A stretch of 64,000 bases of DNA from Betaproteobacteria bacterium (GCA_021373185.1 JAJFTF010000024.1:1-64000), one strand, 5' to 3'; shown: positions 38,525 through 47,722, counted from the first letter of the stretch. The notes: generated by a model from the sequence alone, not told the origin. Numbers and translations are program-made.

Positions 38525-38530
38525 ATTTCC

Positions 38531-39073
38531 ATGAGCCGCCTAATCCTGTTCAACAAGCCTTTTGGCGTCATCACCCAATTCAGCAGCGATGGCATGCATG
38601 CCACGCTGAAAGACTTCATACCGCTGCCCGGCGTCTATCCGGCAGGACGCCTGGATACCGACAGTGAAGGGCTGCTTATTTTAACCGATGACGGGCCTTT
38701 GCAACACCGCATTAGCGACCCTCGCCACAAGCTGCCCAAAACTTACTGGGTGCAGGTGGAAGGGGTTCCCGATGAAATGGCGCTGGAACAGCTCAGACAC
38801 GGCGTCGATCTCAACGATTTCGTCACTCTTCCGGCCCAGGCACGGATTATCGACGAGCCCGCCGAGCTGTGGCTGCGCACACCGCCGATCCGCTTCCGCA
38901 AAAACATCCCCACCAGTTGGATTGAACTGATTATCCGGGAAGGCAAAAACCGCCAGGTGCGCCGCATGACGGCAAAAACCGGCATACCCACCCTGCGCTT
39001 GATCCGCTGGCGCATTGGCGACTGGGATCTGGATGGCCTGGCGCCAGGAGAATGGCGAGAAATCAAAGTTTGA
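38531..39073 (+). CDS. rluE: RluE-type 23S rRNA pseudouridine synthase
   Basis: This 180-residue RsuA/RluB-family enzyme, here of the short RluE form without an S4 domain, has the catalytic Asp motif [19 protein letters not shown] at the start and [11 protein letters not shown] near the end. RluE modifies U2457 of 23S rRNA. ATG 38531 is placed only 7 bases after a TATAAT-like hexamer (38519-38524) and has no Shine-Dalgarno sequence, so the mRNA may be leaderless. A much longer open frame upstream on this strand only mirrors icd. Confidence 0.93.
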   Translation: MSRLILFNKPFGVITQFSSDGMHATLKDFIPLPGVYPAGRLDTDSEGLLILTDDGPLQHRISDPRHKLPKTYWVQVEGVPDEMALEQLRHGVDLNDFVTLPAQARIIDEPAELWLRTPPIRFRKNIPTSWIELIIREGKNRQVRRMTAKTGIPTLRLIRWRIGDWDLDGLAPGEWREIKV

Positions 39074-39125
39074 AAATACTTCAATGCGACTGTCAACCGG
39101 GCCAACTATCAGTCGTTACTGGATA

Positions 39126-39171
39126 TGACACGCAAGTCGTGTCAATTGAATTCAACCTTAAACTAGTTTAA
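39126..39171. promoter_or_regulatory. Three palindromes in tandem upstream of the Ala/Lys-rich gene
   Basis: TGACACG-CAAGT-CGTGTCA (39126-39144), TTGAATTCAA (39146-39155) and TTAAACTAGTTTAA (39158-39171) follow each other. All are perfect in their arms and end 12 bases before the ATG at 39184. They could be operators or leader structures. Confidence 0.45.
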
Positions 39172-39183
39172 AAGGAATAAAAA

Positions 39184-39399
39184 ATGAGCAAACTTCTGTC
39201 CGTCCTGATCGCCGCCGCTTTTGCCGTTGTTACCTTCTCCGCTGTTGCTGCTGAAGCCGCCGCTCCTGCTGCCGAAGCTCCTGCTGCTGAAGCCGCCAAA
39301 CCAGCCAAAAAAGCTCACAAAGCCAAAAAAGCCAAGAAGGCCAAGAAAGCCAAAGCTGAAGCCGCTGCTCCTGCTGCTGAAGCCGCTCCTGCCAAGTAA
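39184..39399 (+). CDS. Small secreted Ala/Lys-rich protein
   Basis: This 71-residue protein has a signal peptide at about 1-23 (ending FSAVAAEA). The mature part is low in complexity: an Ala/Pro/Glu-rich stretch, a Lys-Ala core with repeated KKAKKAK, and again Ala/Pro/Glu. The core resembles histone H1-like tails, but the signal peptide argues for the periplasm or outside. AAAGGAATA precedes the ATG and a strong terminator follows, so it is a real single-gene unit. The function is unknown. Confidence 0.8.
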   Translation: MSKLLSVLIAAAFAVVTFSAVAAEAAAPAAEAPAAEAAKPAKKAHKAKKAKKAKKAKAEAAAPAAEAAPAK

Positions 39400-39414
39400 T
39401 TTCGGCACGACAAT

Positions 39415-39444
39415 AAAAAAGGCAGGGCGAACCCTGCCTTTTTT
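39415..39444. terminator. Intrinsic terminator after the Ala/Lys-rich gene
   Basis: AAAAAAGGCAGGG-CGAA-CCCTGCCTTTTTT has a 7-bp stem with A and T runs; it probably works both ways. Confidence 0.93.
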
Positions 39445-39512
39445 ATTTGTGTTTCACCCTGATTCATCCAAACGCACAGTAATTCACTGTCGCCACCCAC
39501 CCAAGAATCCAG

Positions 39513-39986
39513 CTATAAGAATCGATCCAGCAATTTGCGGCTAGCCTTATCCAGCGAATGGATATCGCGCAGCAGAAAATGAATGCCGTGACTATCGGCG
39601 ATGAGCAACGTGGAAAGGGATATCCGTCGGATATCGTCTTCCCCCTTGAGAATGAACGTCGTGGCACCGCGGTCGGTTTCGACCTGCCACGTACTGGGCG
39701 TGGCAAAACTGGAAACATGGCGGATACGGCAAATTTCCGGGATGAATTCCCGCTGTGCCAGTTCCTCTTCCAGCAGGGTACGCACCTCGCCGGGCAAATC
39801 GGCCAAGCAATCGATCCAGGCCAACTCATGCCCGTCGGTGCTCACCAGGGCAATTCCCTCCTCAGGGGCCGTGATGGGGAAAGCATGCACCGGCACCACG
39901 CCATCATGGATATTTCCGTCTGCACCAGTAAGGACCAGCCGACCGAAGGCATTGCGTTGTAATTGGAAACCGATGGGCTGGCTCAT
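39513..39986 (-). CDS. DUF1854 protein associated with cyanophycin metabolism
   Basis: This 157-residue soluble protein starts MSQPIGFQLQRNAFGRLVL and contains VHAFPITAPEEGIALVS, features of the DUF1854 family usually found beside cyanophycin synthetase genes. Its ATG overlaps the stop of the ABC transporter gene by 4 bases, so the two are translationally coupled. The biochemical role is not established. Confidence 0.85.
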   Translation of the reverse strand: MSQPIGFQLQRNAFGRLVLTGADGNIHDGVVPVHAFPITAPEEGIALVSTDGHELAWIDCLADLPGEVRTLLEEELAQREFIPEICRIRHVSSFATPSTWQVETDRGATTFILKGEDDIRRISLSTLLIADSHGIHFLLRDIHSLDKASRKLLDRFL

Positions 39987-42298
39987 ACCGTGCTCTCCTT
40001 GGCCTCGGGTTCTACATTCCAGGTTTCGTCACCCATGTCGGTATCGACGTTGCGCGCCTGAGCCTGATAAAGGCGGTAATAGGCACCCTCGCGCGCCATA
40101 AGCTCGCCATGACTACCCACCTCGACGACCTGCCCACGGTCGAGCACTACCAGTCGGTCAGCCTTGCGCAAGGTGGAAAGGCGGTGGGCGATGGCGATGG
40201 TGGTTCGCCCTTGCACCAGGTTATCCAAGGCTTTCTGGATTTCCTTCTCGGTCGTGGAGTCGACCGACGAAGTGGCCTCGTCGAGAATAAGAATGCGCGG
40301 GTCGATCAGCAACGCCCGTGCGATGGAGATGCGCTGACGCTCGCCGCCAGACAATGCCTGACCGCGCTCCCCGGCCAGCGAATCGTAGCCCTGCGGCAAA
40401 CGCAGGATGAACTCGTGGGCGTGCGCTGCGCGGGCCGCAGCAACGATTTCCGCCCGGCTGGCGTGCGGCTTGCCATAAGCGATATTCTCGGCAATCGTGC
40501 CAAAAAACAGGAAAGGCTCCTGCAACACCAAACCGATATTGCGCCGATATTCGGCGATCGGGAGAGTGCGAATATCCACGCCATCGATGCGAATCGAGCC
40601 CTCGGTCACATCGTAAAAGCGACAGATCAGGTTGACCAGCGTGCTCTTGCCCGACCCGCTGTGGCCGACCAGGCCGATCATTTCGCCGGGCAGGATATTC
40701 AGATCAACACCACGGATGACAGCACGGTTGCCATAACGAAAGCCCGCATTGCATATCTCGATCTGCCCCTTCGCCTGCTCGACATGAACCGGATGAGCCG
40801 ATTCGGGAACGCTGGAAACATGATCGAGAATATCGAAAATGCGCTTCGCTCCGGCTGCAGCCTTCTGCGTCACCGAAACGATACGGCTCATGGAGTCGAG
40901 CCGCGTATAGAAACGACCGATATAGGCCAGGAAGGCAACCAGCACGCCCACGGTGATCTCGTTGCGGGAAACCTGCCAAACGCCAAAAGCCCATACCACC
41001 AGCAAACCGATCTCGGTCAACAAGGTCACGGTCGGCGTAAACAACGACCAGACCTTGTTCAGCCGGTCATTGACAGCGAGGTTGTGCTGGTTGGCTTCGC
41101 GAAAGCGCGAAGCCTCGCGCTTCTCCTGGGCAAAAGCCTTGACCACGCGAATGCCGGGAATGGTGTCGGCCAGCACGTTGGTGACTTGCGACCAGACGCG
41201 ATCGATTTTCTCGAAGCCGGTGCGCAGCTTGTCGCGCACCACATGGATCATCCAGGCGATGAACGGCAACGGCAGCAAGGTCACCAGCGCCAGCGCCGGG
41301 TTGATCGAAAACAGGATCGCCGCCGTCATGATGATCATCAGCACGTCAGTGGCAAAATCCAACAGGTGCAGGGACAAAAAGACGCAGATGCGGTCGGTCT
41401 CGGAACCGACGCGCGTCATCAAATCACCGGTGCGCTTGCCGCCGAAATATTCCAGCGAAAGCCGCAGCAAATGATCGTAGGTGGTGGTGCGAAGGTCGGC
41501 GCCGATGCGCTCGCTCACCAAGGCAAGGATATAGGTGCGCGCCCAGCCGAGGCCCCACGCCAGCAATGCCGACCCCAGCAAGCCGGAGAGCAGCAGCATT
41601 ACCATGCCATAATCGATGGGCGCGCCGTTCTGGTAGGGAATCAGCACCTTGTCCATCAGCGGCATGGTCAGATAAGGCGGCACCAGAGTGGCCGCCGTAG
41701 ACGCCAGCGTCAGCAGAAAGCCGGCAAGCAACTGTCTGTTATAAGGCTTGGCAAAACGCCACAGGCGAAACAGCGTCCATGTCGATGGCGGCACATGCGT
41801 TTCCCTGGTGCAAACCGGACATTCTTCCTGGCCTGCCATGAGCGGCGACTTGCAATTGGGACAAACGGCCTGCTCCGGGCGGGAAGCGGGACGACCGGAG
41901 AGATGACTGTCGAGCTGCCGCTCGAACTGCTCGACCAGTCGCAGCGCCGCACCATTGCGACCCAAGGTGTAGCGCCAGCAGGCGAGGCGAGACGCATCAT
42001 CGGATAATTCGAGACTGCCCACTCCGGCATGATCGTGGCGTTGCAGAGCAAGGCCTTTCCGGTAAGGCCAATCCCGCCACGACTTATTTTCTGCCTCTCT
42101 GGCCAGCAAACGACGGTCGGTTATCACCACCATGCTTTGCATAAAATGCAGCCGGGTATCGAGATCCACCTCCAGCCACGCCAGCACCTCCTCTTTGTCG
42201 CGCAACTGCGATTCAACTTCAGCGCGCCAACTATCGGGCAAAGGCTTGCCTGACAACACGGAAACAAGAGAATCTGAAAGCTTGTAATTGCTATGCAT
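39983..42298 (-). CDS. ABC transporter (fused permease/ATPase) of the cyanophycin-associated type
   Basis: This protein of about 771 residues has an N-terminal soluble region (about 1-190) containing a four-Cys zinc-ribbon (CPNCKS and ECPVC near 145-165). An exporter-type membrane domain with six helices follows. The ATPase domain has VGHSGSGKSTL, signature LSGGERQRISIARAL and DEATSSVD. The substrate is unknown. It overlaps the DUF1854 gene and is divergent from the cyanophycin synthetases. The ATG at 42298 (MHSNYKLSD) is preferred; an in-frame ATG at 42433 adds 45 residues but has no ribosome site. The start is not certain. Confidence 0.82.
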   Translation of the reverse strand: MHSNYKLSDSLVSVLSGKPLPDSWRAEVESQLRDKEEVLAWLEVDLDTRLHFMQSMVVITDRRLLAREAENKSWRDWPYRKGLALQRHDHAGVGSLELSDDASRLACWRYTLGRNGAALRLVEQFERQLDSHLSGRPASRPEQAVCPNCKSPLMAGQEECPVCTRETHVPPSTWTLFRLWRFAKPYNRQLLAGFLLTLASTAATLVPPYLTMPLMDKVLIPYQNGAPIDYGMVMLLLSGLLGSALLAWGLGWARTYILALVSERIGADLRTTTYDHLLRLSLEYFGGKRTGDLMTRVGSETDRICVFLSLHLLDFATDVLMIIMTAAILFSINPALALVTLLPLPFIAWMIHVVRDKLRTGFEKIDRVWSQVTNVLADTIPGIRVVKAFAQEKREASRFREANQHNLAVNDRLNKVWSLFTPTVTLLTEIGLLVVWAFGVWQVSRNEITVGVLVAFLAYIGRFYTRLDSMSRIVSVTQKAAAGAKRIFDILDHVSSVPESAHPVHVEQAKGQIEICNAGFRYGNRAVIRGVDLNILPGEMIGLVGHSGSGKSTLVNLICRFYDVTEGSIRIDGVDIRTLPIAEYRRNIGLVLQEPFLFFGTIAENIAYGKPHASRAEIVAAARAAHAHEFILRLPQGYDSLAGERGQALSGGERQRISIARALLIDPRILILDEATSSVDSTTEKEIQKALDNLVQGRTTIAIAHRLSTLRKADRLVVLDRGQVVEVGSHGELMAREGAYYRLYQAQARNVDTDMGDETWNVEPEAKESTV

Positions 42299-42672
42299 GG
42301 TCACCAATATTCCGAGGGGACGGACTGTCGTATTACTGGGCGCCGAAGCCGAACCCTGATGCAATGCTGCTTCGGTTTCTGCAATTATACCTTGGTCTTT
42401 GAGCAGAATGCCTCGCTCATAATGAGATTGCATTTATTGTCTTGATAAAATCAATCATACGGTATCGACATCACGAACCCCCCGGAAAATCTTTTGCATC
42501 TACGGTAAACTGATGGACTCATGCCGCGTTAATTATTTAAAATGATCTCTGCACTCTCCCGGAGTTACACAAATCAAAATGTGCCCGCTGTGTATCTCCA
42601 GCACAAACTATCGGCCAGCCTGCGTTGAAGCGCGGTTTTCGCCCGGCTTGCCGATAGGCTATTTAGGTTTTT
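42299..42672. other. Gap between the divergent ABC transporter and cphA' genes
   Basis: These 374 bases hold no supported gene. An in-frame extension of the ABC gene reaches 42433. The rest must contain both promoters, though no strong -35/-10 pair was found. A long imperfect hairpin lies at 42608-42657. Confidence 0.5.
42608..42657 (+). promoter_or_regulatory. Hairpin in the cphA' leader
   Basis: CTATCGGCCAGCCTGCG pairs with CGCCCGGCTTGCCGATAG (outer 8 bp perfect, then mismatches) around a loop of about 15 bases. It ends 15 bases before the ATG, and the TTTAGG ribosome site lies just after it. It could influence translation of cphA'. Confidence 0.4.
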
Positions 42673-44880
42673 ATGGAAAATAAAAATATCGAATTTCTCA
42701 GGGTCTTCCCCCTGTGCGGGCCAAATATATGGACATATCGTCCAGCCCTTGAAGCGTGGGTCGACATCGGCGCGCTGGAAGACTCCCCGTCCAACACCAT
42801 TCCCGGTTTCTACGAACGCCTTTCGTCATGGCTGCCCTCGCTGATCGAGCATCATTGCGGCGTCGGCGAACGGGGCGGCTTCCTGCAACGAGTGCAGGAA
42901 GGCACTTGGCCGGGCCACATCCTCGAGCATGTCACCATCGAGCTACAGAACCTGGCCGGCATGCAAACCGGTTTTGGCAAAGCGCGCGAGACCTCGAAAC
43001 GGGGAATTTATAAAGTCGTCGTGCGCTCACGCCACGAAGAAGTCAGCCGGGCCTGTCTGCACGCCGCTCGCGACCTGATCATGGCGGCAATCGAAGACCG
43101 TCCATTCGATACCCAAGCCACGGTCGCACAGTTGCGCACCATGGCCGATTCGCTCCTTCTCGGGCCAAGCACGGCATGCATCGTGGACGCGGCCACCGAC
43201 CGGGGTATCCCGTCGATCCGCCTGTCCGAGGGCAATCTGGTGCAACTGGGCTATGGCGTGCGCCAACACCGCATCTGGACGGCCGAAACCGACCAGACCA
43301 GCGCCATTGCCGAAAGCATTGCGAGCGACAAGGATCTGACGAAAACCCTGCTGCAATCCTGCGGCGTACCGGTTCCGGAAGGCCGGCTGGCCAAAAGCCC
43401 TGAAGATGCCTGGGAGGCCGCAGAGGAAATCGGCATCCCGGTGGTCGTCAAACCCTACGACGGCAATCATGGGCGCGGCGTGTGCGCCAACCTGAAAACC
43501 CGCGAGGAAATCGAGGCCGCCTACAAGGTGGCGCTCGAAGAAGGCAGCGGCGTGCTCGTCGAGCGTTTTGTGCGCGGCAGCGAACACCGCCTGCTGGTGG
43601 TAGGCGGCAAGATGGTGGCTGCCACACGGGGCGAGGAAGCCTGGGTGACCGGCGATGGCCGCTCGACCATCACGGAACTGATCGAAAGCCAGCTCAACAC
43701 CGACCCACGGCGCGGAGAAGAGGAAGATTACCCGCTCAGCCTGATCTATCTTGAGCGCGAGCCCGCCGCCCGGCTGGAAATCGAGCGCCAGGGCTTCAAC
43801 CCCGATTCGAAACCGGTCGACGGTGCACGCGTGCTGATTCAGCGCAACGGCAACGCCACTTTCGACATCACCGACCAGGTTCACCCCGAAACCGCCGAGA
43901 TTGCCGCGCTTGCCGCACGCATCGTGGGGCTCGACATCGCCGGCATCGACCTGGTTGCCGAAGACATTTCGCGTCCGCTCGACGAGCAGCGCGGCGCCAT
44001 TGTCGAGGTCAATGCAGGCCCCGGCCTGCTCATGCACTTGAAACCTGCGATAGGAGAACCACGCCCGGTCGGCAGGGCGATCGTCGACAGCCTTTTCGCC
44101 GAACAGGAAAGCGGGCGCATCCCGGTTGTCGGCATCACCGGAGCAAGAGGAAAAACGGTGGTGGCACGGCTTGTGGCACGGCTGATCCAGTTAAGCGGGA
44201 AATACGTCGGCCTGACCTGCAGCGACGGCCTTTATCTTGACCAGCGGCAGGTCGAAGCCGGCGACCGGGCAAACTGCACGGCTTCCCATAAAATCCTGCT
44301 GAACCGTTCGGTAGAAGCGGCGGTCTTTGAAACCGGCAGCACGGCGATCCTCTCCGAAGGACTTGCCTATGACCGTTGCCAGGTGGCTATCGTCACCAAC
44401 ATCGATCCAACCGCCCTGCTCCCCGAATACTATGTCGAAACACCCGAGCAGCTCTATAACGTGTTGCGCACCCTGGTTGACGTAGTGCTGCCGAATGGAA
44501 CAGCCGTGCTCAATGCCCGTGACCCGCTGGTTCTGAAAATGGCCGAGCTGTGCGATGGCGACGTAATCCTTTTCAGCACCGAAGACGGCACTGCGGCGAT
44601 TGCCGAACATCGCGCCCAAGGGAAACGCGCCGTATTTATCCGCAACCACAAGGTCGTGCTGGCTACGGGCAAGGATGAAGCCCCGCTCACCGATGTGGCA
44701 ACCATTCCGCTTGCCGGCAGCGGACAGAAGGCTTTCCAGATTGAGAATGTGCTGGCCGCAGCCGGGGCGGCGTGGGCTCTCGGCCTGTCGCTCGAATTGA
44801 TCCGCGCGGGAATCGAAACTTTCGGCCTGGATGAGGCTGACAACACCCCCGCCATTAAAGCCGTGCAGCCACAGGCATAA
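42673..44880 (+). CDS. CphA', truncated cyanophycin synthetase paralogue
   Basis: This 735-residue relative of cyanophycin synthetase has the N-terminal domain and an ATP-grasp domain (about 210-470; GIPVVVKPYDGNHGRGV). A Mur-ligase-like central domain follows, but the protein ends about where the Mur C-terminal domain should begin. Its P-loop reads GARGKTV (from residue 490) in place of GTNGKTT. Such shortened CphA'/CphA2 proteins are known beside or apart from cphA, and some cyanobacterial CphA2 joins beta-Asp-Arg dipeptides. Which activity this one has is open. It lies 53 bases upstream of cphA in the same direction. Confidence 0.88.
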   Translation: MENKNIEFLRVFPLCGPNIWTYRPALEAWVDIGALEDSPSNTIPGFYERLSSWLPSLIEHHCGVGERGGFLQRVQEGTWPGHILEHVTIELQNLAGMQTGFGKARETSKRGIYKVVVRSRHEEVSRACLHAARDLIMAAIEDRPFDTQATVAQLRTMADSLLLGPSTACIVDAATDRGIPSIRLSEGNLVQLGYGVRQHRIWTAETDQTSAIAESIASDKDLTKTLLQSCGVPVPEGRLAKSPEDAWEAAEEIGIPVVVKPYDGNHGRGVCANLKTREEIEAAYKVALEEGSGVLVERFVRGSEHRLLVVGGKMVAATRGEEAWVTGDGRSTITELIESQLNTDPRRGEEEDYPLSLIYLEREPAARLEIERQGFNPDSKPVDGARVLIQRNGNATFDITDQVHPETAEIAALAARIVGLDIAGIDLVAEDISRPLDEQRGAIVEVNAGPGLLMHLKPAIGEPRPVGRAIVDSLFAEQESGRIPVVGITGARGKTVVARLVARLIQLSGKYVGLTCSDGLYLDQRQVEAGDRANCTASHKILLNRSVEAAVFETGSTAILSEGLAYDRCQVAIVTNIDPTALLPEYYVETPEQLYNVLRTLVDVVLPNGTAVLNARDPLVLKMAELCDGDVILFSTEDGTAAIAEHRAQGKRAVFIRNHKVVLATGKDEAPLTDVATIPLAGSGQKAFQIENVLAAAGAAWALGLSLELIRAGIETFGLDEADNTPAIKAVQPQA

Positions 44881-44933
44881 AATATCGCATCTACGGTCGC
44901 CAAGGCGTCCTGGTTTAACAGGGAATTTTGTTC

Positions 44934-47504
44934 ATGGAAGTATCACGGATTCGAGCACTGCGCGGCCCCAACCTCTGGAGCCGCCATACCGCCATTGAGG
45001 CCATCGTCGCCTGTAGCGAGAATGAGCGCTCCATCGACGAGCAACCAGGTTTCGAAGCGCGGCTTCGCGCACGCTTTCCTGAAATCGGCAGCCTGCAACC
45101 AGCCGGGCACAAGGACGCCATTTCATTGGCGCACGCACTGGAGCTCGCCACACTCGGACTGCAAGCTCATGCGGGATGCCCGGTGACCTTCAGCCGCACG
45201 TCCCAGACAGTAGAGACCGGCATTTACCAGGTGGTGGTCGAATACAGCGAAGAGGAAGTCGGGCGTCTGGCTCTGGAACTCGCCGAAAACCTGTGCCGCT
45301 CCGCGCTCAATGACACCCCGTTCGATCTGACCGGCGCGCTCGCCAGCCTGCGCGAACTGGATGAAGATGTGCGCTTCGGCCCCAGCACCGGCGCCATCGT
45401 TCAGGCCGCCACGGCACGCAGCATACCCTGCCGTCGCCTGACGGCGGGGAGCCTGGTTCAATTCGGCTGGGGCAGCCGACAGCGCCGCATTCAGGCAGCA
45501 GAAACCGACCAGACCAGCGCCATCGCCGAAGCCATCGCCCAGGACAAGGATTTGACCAAGAAACTGCTGGACGCAGCCGGCGTTCCGGTGCCCATCGGGC
45601 GGCAGGCTGAGGATATCGATGAAGCATGGACGGCTGCCTGCGAAATCGGCTTGCCGGTCGTGGTCAAACCCAGTGACGGCAATCAGGGAAAAGGCGTTAC
45701 CGTCAACGTCGCAACCCGCGAGCAGCTCCAAGTTGCTTATGCCGCCGCCGCTGAAATCAGCCCGAACGTCATGATCGAACGGTACATTCCAGGCTACGAC
45801 TTCCGCCTGCTGGTGATCGGGAAAAATGTGGTCGCCGCCGCTCGCCGCGATCCGCCTCATGTCATCGGCGATGGCGTCCACACCATTCGCGAACTGGTTG
45901 ACCTGGTCAACAGCGACCCCCGCCGCGGAGTGGGGCATGCGACCTCGCTGACCAAGATCCGCTTCGACGACATCGCCATCGCTCGCCTGGCGGTTCAGAA
46001 CTTGACCGCAGACTCGATACCCGCACAGGGCGCACGCATCATCCTGCGCAACAACGCCAACCTGAGTACCGGCGGAACGGCAACCGACGTGACCGACGAT
46101 GTGCATCCCGAACTGGCGGCGCGTGCAGTGGCTACCGCCCAGATGGTCGGTCTCGACATCTGCGGCATCGACGTGGTCTGCGACGACGTCAACAAGCCGC
46201 TTGAAGATCAGGGCGGCGCAGTCATCGAAACCAACGCCGCCCCCGGCCTGCGCATGCATCTCGACCCCTCGTTCGGCAAAGGCCGCGCCGTCGGCGAGGC
46301 AATCATCGCCAACATGTTTGCCGATGGCAACGATGGCCGCATTCCGATTGTCGCCGTCGCCGGCACCAACGGCAAAACCACCACGGTGCGCCTGATCGCG
46401 CACCTGCAGACCCTGAGCGGCCTGCGCGTCGGCATGACCAACTCGGACGGCGTCTACATCGGGCAGCGCCGCATCGATACCGGCGACTGCAGCGGCCCCA
46501 AGAGCGCCCGCAACGTGCTGCTCCACCCGGACGTCGACGCCGCCGTACTGGAAACCGCCCGTGGCGGCGTGCTGCGCGAGGGGCTGGCTTTCGATCGCTG
46601 CAACGTGGCCGTCGTCACCAACATCGGCATCGGCGACCACCTCGGCCTCAGCTACATCAGCACAGTCGAAGACCTCGCGGTAGTAAAACGGGTCATCGTC
46701 CAGAACGTCGCACCCAACGGCACCGCCGTCCTTAATGCCACCGACCCGATGGTCGCCCGCATGGCCACCGCCTGCCCCGGTTCAGTGACTTATTTCGCCC
46801 ATGATCGCCATCATCCGATCATGTCCACCCATTGCGCGCAGGGTCATCGCGTGGTCTATCAGGACGGCGATGCCATCGTCGCCAGCGAAGGCAGTTTTGA
46901 GCAGCGCATTGCCCTGGCGGACATCCCGATCACACGGAATGGCACTATCGGTTTCCAGATCGAAAATGCGATGGCGGCGACTGCCGCTGCCTGGGCCTTG
47001 GGGCTGGACTGGCAGATCATCCGTAAAGGGCTAGTTACCTTCGTCAACGACGCCCAGACTGCCCCCGGGCGCTTCAATGTCTTCGACTATCGCGGCGCAA
47101 CCCTGATCGCCGATTACGGCCACAACCCGGATGCCATGCAAGCCTTGGTGAAGGCCGTCGACGCCATGCCGGCAAAGAAGCGAATGGTGGTGATCAGCGG
47201 CGCGGGAGACCGGCGCGATGTCGATATCAGCCACCAGACGCAGATACTCGGCGATGCTTTCGACGAAGTGCTGCTGTATCAGGATCAATGCCAGCGTGGG
47301 CGCGCCGATGGCGAGGTGCTGGCGCTTCTCCAGCAAGGCTTGGTGAACGCCAGGCGCGTCAAATCAATCGAGGAAATCCGTGGCGAATTTCTGGCCATCG
47401 ACACCGCTTTAGCGCGCCTCAAACCCGGCGATTTGTGCCTGATTCTGATCGACCAGGTTGATGAAGCGCTGGCTCATATTGCCAAGCGGGTTGCCGAAGG
47501 CTGA
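44934..47504 (+). CDS. cphA: Cyanophycin synthetase CphA
   Basis: CphA polymerises L-aspartate and L-arginine into cyanophycin, a nitrogen store. The 856-residue protein has the N-terminal domain, ATP-grasp domain (LPVVVKPSDGNQGKGV) and a complete Mur-ligase half with P-loop AGTNGKTTT (GTNGKT at about 477-482). The C-terminal domain begins near APGRFNVFDYRG, with IADYGHNPDAM. ATG 44934 follows AGGGA; a TTG at 44928 is in frame. It is downstream of cphA', probably in one transcript. No cyanophycinase gene is in the window. Confidence 0.97.
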   Translation: MEVSRIRALRGPNLWSRHTAIEAIVACSENERSIDEQPGFEARLRARFPEIGSLQPAGHKDAISLAHALELATLGLQAHAGCPVTFSRTSQTVETGIYQVVVEYSEEEVGRLALELAENLCRSALNDTPFDLTGALASLRELDEDVRFGPSTGAIVQAATARSIPCRRLTAGSLVQFGWGSRQRRIQAAETDQTSAIAEAIAQDKDLTKKLLDAAGVPVPIGRQAEDIDEAWTAACEIGLPVVVKPSDGNQGKGVTVNVATREQLQVAYAAAAEISPNVMIERYIPGYDFRLLVIGKNVVAAARRDPPHVIGDGVHTIRELVDLVNSDPRRGVGHATSLTKIRFDDIAIARLAVQNLTADSIPAQGARIILRNNANLSTGGTATDVTDDVHPELAARAVATAQMVGLDICGIDVVCDDVNKPLEDQGGAVIETNAAPGLRMHLDPSFGKGRAVGEAIIANMFADGNDGRIPIVAVAGTNGKTTTVRLIAHLQTLSGLRVGMTNSDGVYIGQRRIDTGDCSGPKSARNVLLHPDVDAAVLETARGGVLREGLAFDRCNVAVVTNIGIGDHLGLSYISTVEDLAVVKRVIVQNVAPNGTAVLNATDPMVARMATACPGSVTYFAHDRHHPIMSTHCAQGHRVVYQDGDAIVASEGSFEQRIALADIPITRNGTIGFQIENAMAATAAAWALGLDWQIIRKGLVTFVNDAQTAPGRFNVFDYRGATLIADYGHNPDAMQALVKAVDAMPAKKRMVVISGAGDRRDVDISHQTQILGDAFDEVLLYQDQCQRGRADGEVLALLQQGLVNARRVKSIEEIRGEFLAIDTALARLKPGDLCLILIDQVDEALAHIAKRVAEG

Positions 47505-47510
47505 CGCAAA

Positions 47511-47540
47511 AAAACCGGCGTTACTATCTGCCGGTTATTC
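47511..47540 (+). terminator. Possible terminator after cphA
   Basis: AACCGGC (47513-47519) and GCCGGTT (47530-47536) form a 7-bp stem with a 10-base loop, preceded by an A-run and followed by ATTCG. The U-tract is poor. Confidence 0.5.
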
Positions 47541-47555
47541 GATCTAAAAACAATT

Positions 47556-47722
47556 AGCCACAGAGAACACAAAGTTCACAGAGAAACGGGGGTAAGCAAA
47601 GATGGGCGACCTTATCTCCAAACCAATAAGAAATAATAGCTTGGCGCAGTGTCGCCAAGCACCTGCCGGGTGCAGCGGGAATGGGTCGTAATGCCTTGCT
47701 CTCTCTGTGAACTCTGTGGCTT
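47556..47722. repeat. Long inverted repeat between cphA and queE
   Basis: AGCCACAGAG...TTCACAGAGA (47556-47585) is the inverse of TCTCTCTGTGAACTCTGTGGCTT (47700-47722), the left arm carrying a 9-base insertion. The centre includes the hairpin TTGGCG-CAGTGT-CGCCAA (47641-47658). It resembles other CCACAGAG-type dispersed repeats. The remaining 263-bp gap shows no gene. Confidence 0.7.

Noticed and set aside
37403-38530. Open frame running upstream of rluE on the plus strand
   Set aside because: It lies opposite icd and has no start signal; the rluE family begins at the ATG at 38531.
40109-42007. 632-codon open frame opposite the ABC transporter
   Set aside because: Antisense shadow rich in Gln, Arg and His with no recognisable motif; the ABC transporter on the other strand has all its motifs.
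42434-42672. tRNA or other structured RNA upstream of cphA'
   Set aside because: The hairpin does not extend to a cloverleaf, and no CCA end or anticodon arm could be found.
45123-46640. 505-codon open frame opposite cphA
   Set aside because: Shadow; cphA is certain on the plus strand.
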